Shown in pieces: positions 54,950 through 64,000 of a DNA stretch of 64,000 bases (its first letter is position 1; each line of letters starts with the position of its first letter). The DNA is from Rusavskia elegans (lineage: Eukaryota; Ascomycota; Lecanoromycetes; Teloschistales; Teloschistaceae). Under the pieces are notes generated by a model. It was not told the origin of the DNA. It searched no databases and was given only the letters and a program-made list of their open reading frames with translations. A program made the position numbers and the translations under genes. The stretch spans positions 124,001 to 188,000 of the forward strand of contig SAUG01000117.1 in the NCBI GenBank assembly GCA_011316305.1. The letters run 5' to 3'.

Positions 54950-55878
54950 TGACGATAGGGATGAGGTAGAGACGGAAGAGGGGAGCGGAGCGTAAGGCCA
55001 TTGTCTGTGGAGATGATTGATGGTGAATGGTGAAACAAACGTCCAAGCAAAGGAGAAGATGGCTTTGCGAGCAATGTAAAGCAGAGTGTATTGTGCTTGA
55101 AGCGTCTACCGGGTAAAGGATGCTTTAATGGTCTTTTTCACTGCATAAAAGGCCGTGCTTGCATCATACACACGAAGAGCCGCTAATTCGCCAAGATCTC
55201 CCTGTTTTCACGCTACACAACGCTCACCAGAGACCAAAATCCCTCTTCGAGAAGCCAGAAAACGCTGCACTTCAGCAACGGATCTATCCCTTGGGATATC
55301 GTGCACTACCTCCCTTCGAGATCCTATCAGGGTCGTCTAGATTTGATCGCGGTCAAGACTGCTCTTCGTTATAGCAGGAAATCACGCTACTCCTTTGCTT
55401 CCCAACAAATCCACGTATAACTGCACGACCTTCATGCCAGGTCACCAACTTAGAAGTCTCGACCTCTGACTCTTCTCTCCACACTCACGATCTCTGAACA
55501 ACGACCCGGGGCTGGATACACAAATCCATTTTGTTCGCAGCTCCAACAGGCCAGCAGCCAAACTTGATTTCAGACAGAGACCTACACAACTCATCTCAAG
55601 GTCTAGGATCTCGATGCTTAACCAGAACGAAAACTTTCGCATCAACCCAATCAGCTCAAGTAAGATCTTAATTCCAGACCGTGCACTAACCATTGTTCCT
55701 TTGCGACTGCTGATTCCATATCTAGTCTCTCGACAGCGTCCCGAAGCTGGATGCATCGATCGCCCAAGGCTCCCATAAAGCTATCGTAAGTCAACGCCTA
55801 ATCTTCTACCTTGACTCGAGGCCTAGTTAATATTCAGTCTTTTCGAGCGAGACCGAAGACGTTGCCGATCATACTACG
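54950..55878. other. Intergenic
   Basis: Probable 5' region of family 2 member d. No further gene supported. Confidence 0.35.
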
Positions 55879-58231
55879 ATGTCGAGCTACAGCGATGACT
55901 CCCTTGCACAGCCCGCTCGCGGTGTTAGAAAGCAACCCGTCCGTCAAGCGACTCTCCACCAGAGTTCATCAGACAACATTGTATATCAGCCTGATCGTGG
56001 AACAAGATCATACCCAAGTCTGCCATTCGATTTTACAGCCGATGAGGGACCTCGCATTGTCAACATCGAGGAGGCTCTTCGCCTGTACCATCCAATGGTA
56101 GATCATCAGGCACCGTTCACTAAACCCCATCGAAAGGGTGAAAAATCCCACAAAGAGATTACTGTCCATCTAGCCGTCAATGGCAAAAGACCCAGGACCG
56201 CTCATGAGTGTAGGACGGCTGTGGTAGTGAAAGCACCCTGGGGTAACAAGTCCGACCGCTGGAATATCGTGATCAATGGTTGCAGGTACTTTGTCATCTC
56301 GAACATGGAAGCTGGTGGAGCTGGAACGGCGACAAAGAGGGATTTAGTCATAAAGCCGTTGCGTTCCCAGTCGAAGTAAGTCTTCGATGGGAAAAATGTA
56401 GTCTTTTTGTGGTAATACTAAGCGTCCCTTAGGATTTCCGTGCCCCACGATCTTCGTCTCCATCGTCCTCGTCATCTTCAGACAGCGATTTATCCGGGTC
56501 AGGAGGTACGTCAAGTGCTAGACAGTTATCGGGTCTTCGGATCCAACCTCAAGAGTCCGAGGACAAACGATTTCAAGCTGTGGAGCTGCTAATCGAAGAC
56601 TCTGTCGCAGTTGTAGTAGTCCGCCGTGAGGTTGCAACATCAGGAAAGGTTGAATTCCCTTTTATAGTGGGTACATGAATAGAGTTAGTATGATACTCCC
56701 AGTACTGGTCATCGTTTAGGAGATCAAAACCCCACGAGCTTCAAGCTCACAATTTCCACCCTTACAAGGTTCACCCTTACAAGCTTCGCCTCACCAAGCT
56801 TCGTCACCACCAGCTTCACACACGAGAGAGCCATCGTCACAAGCTTCATACCACGAAACATCATCACCACCAGCGTCACCATCCTCGCCTGCCAGGAGAA
56901 ATTCGTCAAAACATTCGGGGTCGGGCTATACTTCGGACTCGGTATCCTCTGACGTCGATTCTGAAGCGTCTGAAGAGCAAGGTACGCAAACAGCAGATGT
57001 TGACCATGGCGACGAATTGACAGCCCCCTAAGCCAATACGCGATCCGTTCCACGCCTGCCAGTTGACCTTCTAACCCCGCTATAGATTTCCTCACCCCTA
57101 AACCAACGCAAAGAGTCACCCGAGGGGCATGCAAGCGTGCTCGATTGACGTCCACCGAAGACTCCCAATCTGAGATCGATAGAGAGAGTAACCGAGTTGC
57201 TACCAAAAGAGTCACACGAAGTAGCGCTTCAATGCCATCCAAACGTCCTCGGATGACGTCTACCGAGAAGTCGCAGTCAGAAGCTTATAGAACCTACAAT
57301 CGAACTGCCACCCCTGGAAGAGCAACACGACAAGGCGCTTTAAGGCGAGCAAAGCCTGCTCGAAGCACGTCTACTGAAGAGTTTCAATCCGGGACTGATA
57401 GAGAGCGTGATCGCATTGTCACCGCAAAAAGAGCAACACGAGGAGGCGCTTTTCTTCTATCCCAGCGTGCTCGACCGATATTTACTGAACAGTCGGAGTC
57501 TGGGTATTGTAACGGAAAGACTGATCGGGCTTCGTCGACAACAATAGCGCCGAACCATTTCCCTGCGCCAAGATTGGCCGTAAGCATATCCTCGGGGAGT
57601 ACCGATAACACGACAGACGACGAACGCGAGGAGCACCAGTCGAACTCGAGAACACAACGTCGTCAGCGCCCCCTCTATAAAAGTGATACCAGAACAGATG
57701 TTTCGGTAAAGGAACCGATCAACCAAACTATAGAGGCGGTGCCTACCAACATGATTGAGGTAGCTTTACCTCGAATTCATGTCACTGAGGGTCGTGCTGG
57801 TATTCCGAACGAAGGCCAAGTACAGGTACGTGATAGACTATGTCCAATGATCTATGCAGTACCAGATACTAATATTCACCGCTCGCCAGCGCCCTACGCG
57901 AGACACGAGTTCAGCGACAGTAGCCATTCAACTATCAGAGACCAACATTGCAACGACGAAAAGACATTTGTTCTCGATGCAGCAAACGTACCTAAAGCAA
58001 AAAGTGGAGACAGATGAACGAGAAGAAGCGCTTGAAAAGTTACAAGAAGCAGCAGATAAAGCAAGAGTCGAGTACAACACTGCTCAGTCCACAGCGGAAG
58101 AAGTTCAGAAACAATTGAACGGTGTTCTAGAGATAGCGGCGGGATTGAAACCCGGGCTTACAAGAATGACGGAAAAGATCGAAAGAGAGAAGTCAGAGAT
58201 TATTGATCGACGCGCAGCGAAAGCAGCATGA
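55879..58231 (+). CDS. Family 2 member d, about 690 aa, with basic tandem repeats
   Basis: Proposed exons: 55879-56375, 56433-56666, 56720-56981, 57086-57825 and 57890-58231. The first splice leaves a one-base phase conflict: exon 1 ends in phase 2 while the clear Ser-rich frame of exon 2 (DFRAPRSSSPSSSSSS) needs phase 0. This gene may therefore be damaged or its first junction mis-called. The N-terminal domain has IVNIEEALRLYHPMV, ITVHLAVNGKRP, then WNIVINGCRYFVI. Exon 3 is Ser/Pro/Gln-rich. Exon 4 holds about four basic repeats of 32-37 residues (R(V/A)TR...RAR.TSTE..QS). Exon 5 is a ~110-residue coiled coil (KVETDEREEALEKLQEAADK). Probably nuclear; unknown family. Confidence 0.62.
57112..57512 (+). 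repeat. Coding tandem repeat, about four units of 96-111 bp
   Basis: Units start at RVTRGACKRAR, RVTRSSASMPS, RATRQGALRRA and RATRGGAFLLS. Each continues with a basic patch, then (T/S)STE..QS and a charged tail. The last unit is partial. Confidence 0.75.
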
Positions 58232-58354
58232 GGGTATGTTAAAATCTCGTTACCGATGAGGCGAATCAATTACAGCCGATACAACGGTACTAACGGTATA
58301 TAGGAACATTACTATGAAATGTCAGACAGGCTGAGGGATACTAAAGCCGACAGC

Positions 58355-58687
58355 TCACGCCTGTAGTTGGCGAAAGAAGGGCGAAAGAAGGCCTCTGATG
58401 AGATCAATTTCGGGAGCATGCGATTTGAAAGCGAACGACTCACTGGTAGGCCAGTCATGGGCATCTGGTGCCATAAAGTCTGGCGTCAGGTGGGTCGCTA
58501 AAAGCGAGGCACGCTGCCAGGTAATATTCAGAGGTGGTTTCAGATCAAGAGACAATGCGATCACTATTGTATCTTGAGCAAAAGAGTTTCCACTTTGTTC
58601 TCTTGGGATTCGGCATGCTGTTGTAGGGTGAGACGGTGGGTGAGATTGAGGCTTCGCGTACGACGTCCGTATCCGCCCTACTTCCAT
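58355..58687 (-). CDS. Small uncharacterised protein, 110 aa
   Basis: The frame from ATG 58687 (MEVGRIRTSYAKPQSHPPSH) to TGA. A splice acceptor (GACTTAACAG) stands directly before this ATG and an upstream ATGTCGATAATG|GTAGGC could be a tiny first exon, so the true start may be further upstream. No family recognised. It contains ITWQRASLLATHLTPDFMAP and ends FFRQLQA. Confidence 0.35.
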   Translation of the reverse strand: MEVGRIRTSYAKPQSHPPSHPTTACRIPREQSGNSFAQDTIVIALSLDLKPPLNITWQRASLLATHLTPDFMAPDAHDWPTSESFAFKSHAPEIDLIRGLLSPFFRQLQA

Positions 58688-59122
58688 CTGTTAAGTCAAG
58701 CCTCTGTGAACGCGCAGACAGACAGCACTCGAAACGCTGCCTACCATTATCGACATGGTAGCGGAAAAGTTCGGATGGCGCAAGAAGCGGCAAGATAAAG
58801 ATTGAGCACATGCTCGTTCAGCCCTCTTCAATCAAAATGCACAACGTAACAAGGCGCCAACGACGTTCGGTACTTCGATGTAGGTTTCCGTTCTATCGAT
58901 TGCTTGATTACCATGGAACAGCGGCTTTATCCACTACCTGCCCTCTCTTCTACCTTGGCTTTCGAGTCCAGAAAAGTAGGGTGAATGAGCAGACGGCCGA
59001 CGAAGGTATCCACCATGACCTCTCGCATTTTCTGCTAATCTGGAGTCGTGTGAGGATTCGTCTTTTACCAGTGCAACTCCGTCGCTCGAAGAGAAGATGT
59101 CTTGGCACTCCTTGCTCCATCC

Positions 59123-59861
59123 CTAATGATGCAATTTTTGCTCAGCAGCCTGGGCAGCGCTACGGGCCAATCGCCTCTTCATCTTCGAATACCGGTCGTC
59201 CTGCAATGCCCCAGTATCTTAGCGATACATCTTCTGGTAATGAGGGGAGCCATAGGAGGAGAGGAGACTCCTGGTCTTACCCGTGTTTCCAGAACCCATC
59301 GTATCTGGCGCATATACTGCCTGTCATGTCGGCTGTCCCGATTCGCAGCTTCGAGATTCTGCAGCTGCTTTGCAAGATCCTTCTTTTTTTGTTTGAACAG
59401 CTGTATTCGGGTGACCGTCAGTGAAGCAAAAGGTATGCGTTTTGTTAGAGGCGAGATGACTTACATCGATGTCAGCCGATGAGATCAGGCACCAGCTTGA
59501 ACGGAAATGTTCGACCCATGTCCAGAGTTGTGGACTGTAAACAGTCAGGAGAGGATCGCTATACTGTAGGAGAAACAAGTATTTGATTCATGCGAATCCC
59601 TTTGACGTACCTGATCCTGTGCCACGAGAAACATAACCCCGATATCAAGAGACCAGCAGCGCAGATTTTGTCCTCGAAGAAACCCTTGAGTATACCGACT
59701 TGGTTTAGTTCCGCGGATGCTGTAAGGTCCTGCGTGGCGTATTAGCTAGCTATCGACAGCCACAGAAATTGACAAGTAAGGCAACAGAGACCGACCCATA
59801 CGAAGTATGTTGCGCATGTTAGGATGAACCCTATAGTCCAGTCGATTGAATATGATGGCAT
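59123..59861 (-). CDS. Family 3 member a, 148 aa
   Basis: Five minus-strand exons: 59861-59802, 59729-59611, 59534-59465, 59400-59281 and 59200-59123. Introns are 64-80 nt with good splice signals. The N-terminus is a hydrophobic segment (WTIGFILTCATYF), followed by the family block SAELNQVGILKGFF and a second hydrophobic stretch (KICAAGLLISGLCFSW). Then SPQLWTWVEHFRSS, placed directly after a phase-2 intron exactly as in member b, and a charged coiled coil (LFKQKKKDLAKQLQNLEAAN, RYSKMKRRLARSAAQAAEQK). It is probably a membrane-anchored protein with a cytosolic coiled coil. Shorter than members b and c. Function unknown. Confidence 0.66.
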
Positions 59862-60334
59862 GATACTCAGAGTACTTGAGAGCTTGGTTGAACAAGTTCG
59901 GTGAATCTTATAGACGTACGATATAACTGCGTTGTTCGAGGAAGCAGGGCAGATCTTGCAAGCCAACAAGATAAGTAAATTTCGAAAAGCCAGGTCGATC
60001 TGGTGCACGTGATCTAAGTGCAAAAACTACGACGTCAATTACCACACCTTCGGGACCACAAAGTCTTTATTATGTTTACAGCATGGTGGTATGTTGTGGC
60101 CAATGCAACTCCGCAAGTCATACAGGAGATGTCTGCGATATGCTGGCTCCCTCTCCAATGATACATTCTTCGATCAATTATCATCATTAAGTACAAGATC
60201 AAGTGCAATGTGGGCCAGAAAGTAGTCACCAAACAAGGCCCATGTCCACCGCGTGGCGTACCCCTTAACTATTCTGTTCCTTCTTGGAACCTGTGTTCGC
60301 CTATTGCTATCCAATAGCAGTAAGTCAGCAAGAA

Positions 60335-61395
60335 TCAGGCAGCTGTTCCATCGAATTCCTCAACTGAGGTACCATATTCGCTGCACGTCGAGCTACATGT
60401 GTCCCTTACGTCGCTATAGGCAGCGTATCGAAAATGCTTGAGGTTTGTTTCAAACTGCTGTAGCGCCAAGGTATGTCAGCATGGTGGACTCTTCGCTTGA
60501 CGATGTCAAGATCGAGGAAATTTCAGTCTTACCTCCGCTTTCAATTGGTGTAGTTCATGACGGGTAACCTGAATATGAAGCCTCTCATTTCGCAAATGAG
60601 CTTTATGATCTTGGATTTGATCCCCGAGGTTCTGAATCAGCTGATACTTAACATCCACCAAAATAAATTCATGGTTTTGGGTCTGGTGTCGGAGGTCCTG
60701 GATTATTCTCGCCTGTTCTCGAACATGGTGTTCGCGCTGGTAAAGAGGGTTGGTGTTAGATGGTCTATACGCTCGGTCTCGATACAAGCTTCCAGTTACC
60801 TCGAGCTTCCCAACGACACTCCCGCCAGCTTCATGAAGCGTTCTGAGAAGATGCTGCTGTTTCGTTGCCTTTGGGGGTGGTAGCGGCTGAGAAGTCCGAT
60901 CTTGCTTCCGCGGTTGTATAGTATCTTCGACCTTGTTGAAGCGACGACTGTGGGAGTGGCTGCTGGTGTGCCGCCGTAGGAATCTCGAAATCTGCCCGCT
61001 GAGAACGATGATCAACCTGCTTGAATTGGCATTGTCGATCCAAGACCAAAGATAGGGACTGTGAATAGTCAGTCAGTAGACGAACACCGCACAGTAGGAA
61101 CAACAGGCATTTAACAAGGGGTATTCAGAGACCTCCGAACTTACTTTGACCAATACCATCCGATGAACAGCGCCTGTGGCCAGAAACATGCAAAGCACAA
61201 TATCCATTCCAAGCTCCTGGACAGTGTCTGGACTTCTATGGGATCCATGGAGGCAAAGGGTTCGGTCATACAATGGAACCGTACCACCTGGGATACCAAT
61301 GCATAACCAAGACGATAGAGTAGGATCAGTGGTCCCGATTTTGCTTGAAATATCAAGAAGAATAGCTTGAGGGTTTTAAAGGAGGGGGGCGACAT
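60335..61395 (-). CDS. Family 3 member b, 299 aa
   Basis: Three minus-strand exons: 61395-61145, 61058-60533 and 60457-60335. The N-terminal membrane segments (FKTLKLFFLIF, PLILLYRLGYALV) precede the family block EPFASMDPIEVQTLSRSLEW and ALFIGWYWSK. A phase-2 intron follows, then PYLWSWIDNANSSR. The middle is polar with basic and Pro-rich stretches, and the last third is a coiled coil (IIQDLRHQTQNHEFILVDVK, NERLHIQVTRHELHQLKAE). The first splice phase and the flanking motifs equal those in members a and c. Unknown function; probably membrane-anchored. Confidence 0.68.
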
Positions 61396-61829
61396 GGTTG
61401 GTAAATGGTTCGCATTTGGAGTTGGTAGTCGCAGGATATATTCAGTTGCAGTGGATGTTGGAATTGCGTTGTGAAAATAATTGGTACGGTCATTGCAAAC
61501 CAACAAGGTATAAGAGTAGAACTAAGGACGAACAGCTAGGCCCAATCGGGCTAGGTACTTTGGACGAAAAGGGAGGTATCATCATTGCAGTAACAGGTCA
61601 AAGCAATCATTATATGTATAGTAGTATCCACTGTATAGCCTCATCTAACGTTCGCAGGTCCCAAGGCTCGAGCTTGGATCTATCGAGTCTTGGAGGACGA
61701 AAATGAACACAGTTTACAGCAGGCGAAGGAATGAAGATGGTGCAAAAGTCCTAGAGACGCCAGCGACAGCAGCACCCACGGGGCCACTTTCAAACCATTT
61801 CCATCAGTGTTGACATTATCTCATGAGTG
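61396..61829. other. Intergenic
   Basis: Upstream of member b. No other supported gene. Confidence 0.4.
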
Positions 61830-62126
61830 TCAAATTCTATGGTCTTTGCCGACTATCTTGGGAATGTTGCCAATGTCTATGATCTGCCCGAAATAAAGCC
61901 AATGCTTGGGTCCCATTGTCGAAACTTTCCTTCGAATGACCGCCTGGAAGGTCCTTAGATTGGATAGTCGTCCTTTCCACTTCTTGAAGCCAAACGTAGA
62001 TAGGAAAGCCCATCCATACGGAATCCTCGCTATCACAGACCCAAGAATCTCATCGAGCTCGTGAAAGAGTTTGTCTTCTTTGCGATTATTCCCAATTTTC
62101 CAAGGCTCTATCAATGAACGTTTCAT
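61830..62126 (-). CDS. Family 4 short open frame, 98 aa
   Basis: The minus-strand frame from ATG 62126 (MKRSLIEPWKIGNNRKEDKL) to 61830, ending near KHWLYFGQIIDIGN. Its 3' DNA resembles the sequence around 63390-63480 (GCATTGGCTTTA...GGGCAGATCATAGACATTG against GCGTTGGCTTTA...AGGCAGATTATAAACATTG). It overlaps by 41 bases, in another frame, the predicted last exon of family 3 member c, so at most one of the two models is fully right. Confidence 0.4.
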   Translation of the reverse strand: MKRSLIEPWKIGNNRKEDKLFHELDEILGSVIARIPYGWAFLSTFGFKKWKGRLSNLRTFQAVIRRKVSTMGPKHWLYFGQIIDIGNIPKIVGKDHRI

Positions 62127-63191
62127 CTCCGTGTCCCAATGACAGCCGAATGGTCAGCCATGTCCGATAGATTCTGCTGCAGCGCCATAATATGTTAGCC
62201 CGACATATTTTGGCAACGACAGGAGAGATAGGAAGGTTCGGCTTACCTTTGTTGGCCCATACCCTGGACCTGATTTTCGAGGTCCTGCCCGCGGTATTGG
62301 AGATCCTGGGACCGTCTTGTATCAGATTTCTTGCATCCCGACGGTAAGTATCTTCCTTGACTTACGCTGGGGGTTATAGCATCACTCCTATAGGCTTCAA
62401 AGCCTACTCCATTGCTCTTCGGCTGCTTTCCTCGAGACCGTGGTAATAGCAGCGTAGGAGTCGAACTCGTTATTTGCGATTGCGTAGATAGTCTCGCAGC
62501 AGGATTGTTGCTCAAGGACGATACGCTCTTTTCCCCCTGGTGAACGTTTTGGGGTTGGCCGTTGATGTGTCGCTGGGTGGACCTTGGAGTCTGGCTAATG
62601 CGAACGACTCTTGACCTGAAGACCAAAGTACAATTAGAACAATAACCGGTTGATAAGTGGGGATCGTTATATATACTTTAAGAGATACCACCCCAACATC
62701 ATCCAGTACAAACATACAGGAGTCATCCGTTTTATCCATTGCAGGGGGTCGGCGAGTTTCTGTAGTTCCGTTGGATCCTTAGACGCAAATGGATCGTGCA
62801 GGAAGGAATAGAGTTCGAAGATTGACGATACCAGGTTTAGACCGAGCCAGAATGGGATGAATGACAGTACTAATAACAGTACGGGTCTTAGTAGAATCAC
62901 CCGGTTCATCCGTCTGAAGGCGAAGTATATCGATAAGACCATCTGAGTAATTCGTTTGAAGAAGAGGATAATCAATAGGACCACCCTGGTAGGTCGTCTA
63001 ATGAAGAACAACAACAAGATCAGAAGTAGTATCAATAAGGAAAAGCCAGCCATGATGATGAACAAGAGGAGCAAAATACGGTCGCCTGGAAAGACCAGTA
63101 ACCCGAAGAGGGAAGCAGCCGAGAAAGAAGCTGAGCACATAAGTAGTAGCTGGAGCCACAAAGACAGCCATGACACCCAGGATGGTGACAT
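62086..63191 (-). CDS. Family 3 member c, about 304 aa
   Basis: Four minus-strand exons: 63191-62677, 62615-62366, 62305-62247 and 62176-62086. The start at 63191 (MSPSWVSWLSLWLQLLLMCS) opens a long series of hydrophobic helices (LLLLFIIMAGFSLLILLLIL, VVLLIILFF, FIPFWLGLNLV). These lead to the family block HDPFASKDPTELQKLADPLQWI and MMLGWYLLK. The next intron is phase 2, as in members a and b. The rest is polar (SRVVRISQTPRSTQRH) with a helical Gln-rich end (DLQYRGQDLENQVQGMGQQ). The final exon is uncertain because it overlaps another frame. It is the most membrane-embedded member. Confidence 0.6.
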
Positions 63192-63427
63192 GTTGGGCGA
63201 ATGTTTCACTGCTCTGCCTGGTGGTGGCAGCGTTGGGGTTGGTTGCACTTGTATGGAATTTCGGTGGGGGAAAAGTACGTGCATTGACCTCAAACCAACA
63301 TGATGTCTTGAATAACGTAAGGATTGGGAAGGCCGTACAGCTAGACCCGATCAGGTAAGATAATGGGATAATCCAGGTTGGAATTATTCCCGTCAGCAAG
63401 GATGTTTCTCACGTGCAATGTTTATAA
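63192..63427. other. 5' flank of family 3 member c
   Basis: Intergenic. It contains the stretch near 63390-63430 that resembles the 3' end of the family 4 frame at 61830-62126. Confidence 0.35.
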
Positions 63428-63432
63428 TCTGC

Positions 63433-63873
63433 CTAAAGTAAAGCCAACGCCTCTCTATCACGGAGTTGCCTGTATATAATCTCCTTTAGACGATCGAAGT
63501 CAAGCTTACTATATAGAATATTCCAATTGTCCGTACTACTGGCCAGAGTATTAATAATAATAGAAGCGCCTTTCCTTGCAATGTTACTGAACCACAACTC
63601 CTTAATCTCAATCGGCTGACCCGAACTTGAGAGGTCCGGCGGGGGCGCTCGATCAGCGCTGACGTAGCCGCCGTCATGATGCTGCCTCTCGGTGTCAGCG
63701 AGATAGACAGGTCCTGCATGCTGGAGGCTAGCGTGTGGGCGATGGCTTTGGGCGTCTTGGAACTCCGTTTGTGGTGTGCTGATTTGACGACTTGGAACTA
63801 GCGTGTGGGCGATGGCTTTGGGCGTGTTGGAATACTGCTTGTGGTGTGCTGATTTGAGGACTTGGAGATCTGA
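63433..63873 (-). CDS. Family 4-like last exon, gene continues upstream (partial)
   Basis: A minus-strand frame without ATG, open from 63873 to a TAG at 63433. It ends with a charged helical stretch (LYSKLDFDRLKEIIYRQLRD). A splice acceptor (GATCAG) lies at its 5' edge, so it may be the last exon of a gene starting near or beyond the window end. Part of it overlaps the 70 bp tandem repeat, which changes frame between copies. It resembles the family 4 frame at 61830-62126 at its 3' end. Weak evidence. Confidence 0.3.
   Translation of the reverse strand, partial: SDLQVLKSAHHKQYSNTPKAIAHTLVPSRQISTPQTEFQDAQSHRPHASLQHAGPVYLADTERQHHDGGYVSADRAPPPDLSSSGQPIEIKELWFSNIARKGASIIINTLASSTDNWNILYSKLDFDRLKEIIYRQLRDREALALL
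63728..63867. repeat. 70 bp tandem duplication, two copies
   Basis: Copies 63728-63797 and 63798-63867 both begin CTAGCGTGTGGGCGATGGCT and end near GACTTGGA, with a handful of substitutions. The period is not a multiple of three. Confidence 0.93.
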
Positions 63874-64000
63874 TCATCTCCTCAAGCTTATCCTCAAGGA
63901 AGCTGCACCAAAGTTGAGATTCATAGAGGATTTGATTTTAGTGGGTGTTTGAGGTCTTCTTGAGGTGATTTCCAGGCTGACAGAAGCACACGACTTGGTG

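Noticed and set aside
1..64000. CRISPR arrays, prokaryotic operons or ribosome binding sites
   Set aside because: The window is clearly eukaryotic nuclear DNA. The short tandem repeats present (21, 38, 45 and 70 bp) lack spacer structure.

Overview
The window is nuclear DNA of a filamentous ascomycete (Pezizomycotina). The signs are genes split by many 46-125 bp GT-AG introns with CTAAC/CTGAC-like branch points, an intron-bearing tRNA-Tyr, and typical fungal families: a Zn(2)Cys(6) regulator, an RTA1-like protein, a rhodopsin-domain membrane protein, a Dal5-type MFS permease and a FAD monooxygenase. I cannot name the class with confidence. Exon models were joined by hand from splice signals and frame, so exact ends are predictions. 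Where coordinates cover introns, the exons are listed in the evidence.

Region 0-20 kb is mostly ordinary. It holds a frame-broken membrane-protein gene, an unknown 386-residue protein, tRNA-Tyr(GTA), a Ser/Pro-rich protein, a protein resembling fungal STAND N-terminal domains, a Zn2Cys6 transcription factor, an RTA1-like gene, a short transposon copy, and two divergently transcribed genes for secreted proteins.

Region 20-42 kb carries a family of small proteins that I do not recognise (called family 1 here). It has at least seven members, four on the minus strand at 20.4-26.2 kb and three on the plus strand at 38.8-41.9 kb, several of them decayed. A 361 bp element with 59 bp terminal inverted repeats has inserted into the stop codon of one member. 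Between the two groups lie conventional genes: the rhodopsin-domain protein, the Dal5-like permease next to a FAD monooxygenase, a small secreted protein and a frame-shifted membrane protein. A second copy of the element at 15.1 kb, inverted, sits at 27.9 kb.

Region 42-64 kb is dominated by two further unrecognised local families. Family 2 (five members) has an N-terminal globular domain, a basic Ser-rich linker and a C-terminal helical part. Family 3 (three members) has an N-terminal membrane segment, a conserved WxW block and a coiled coil. A pair of short reading frames (family 4) is interleaved with family 3. Exon phases are conserved within families, and some copies carry in-frame stops. 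This looks like a birth-and-death island of lineage-specific genes and is the most novel content of the window.
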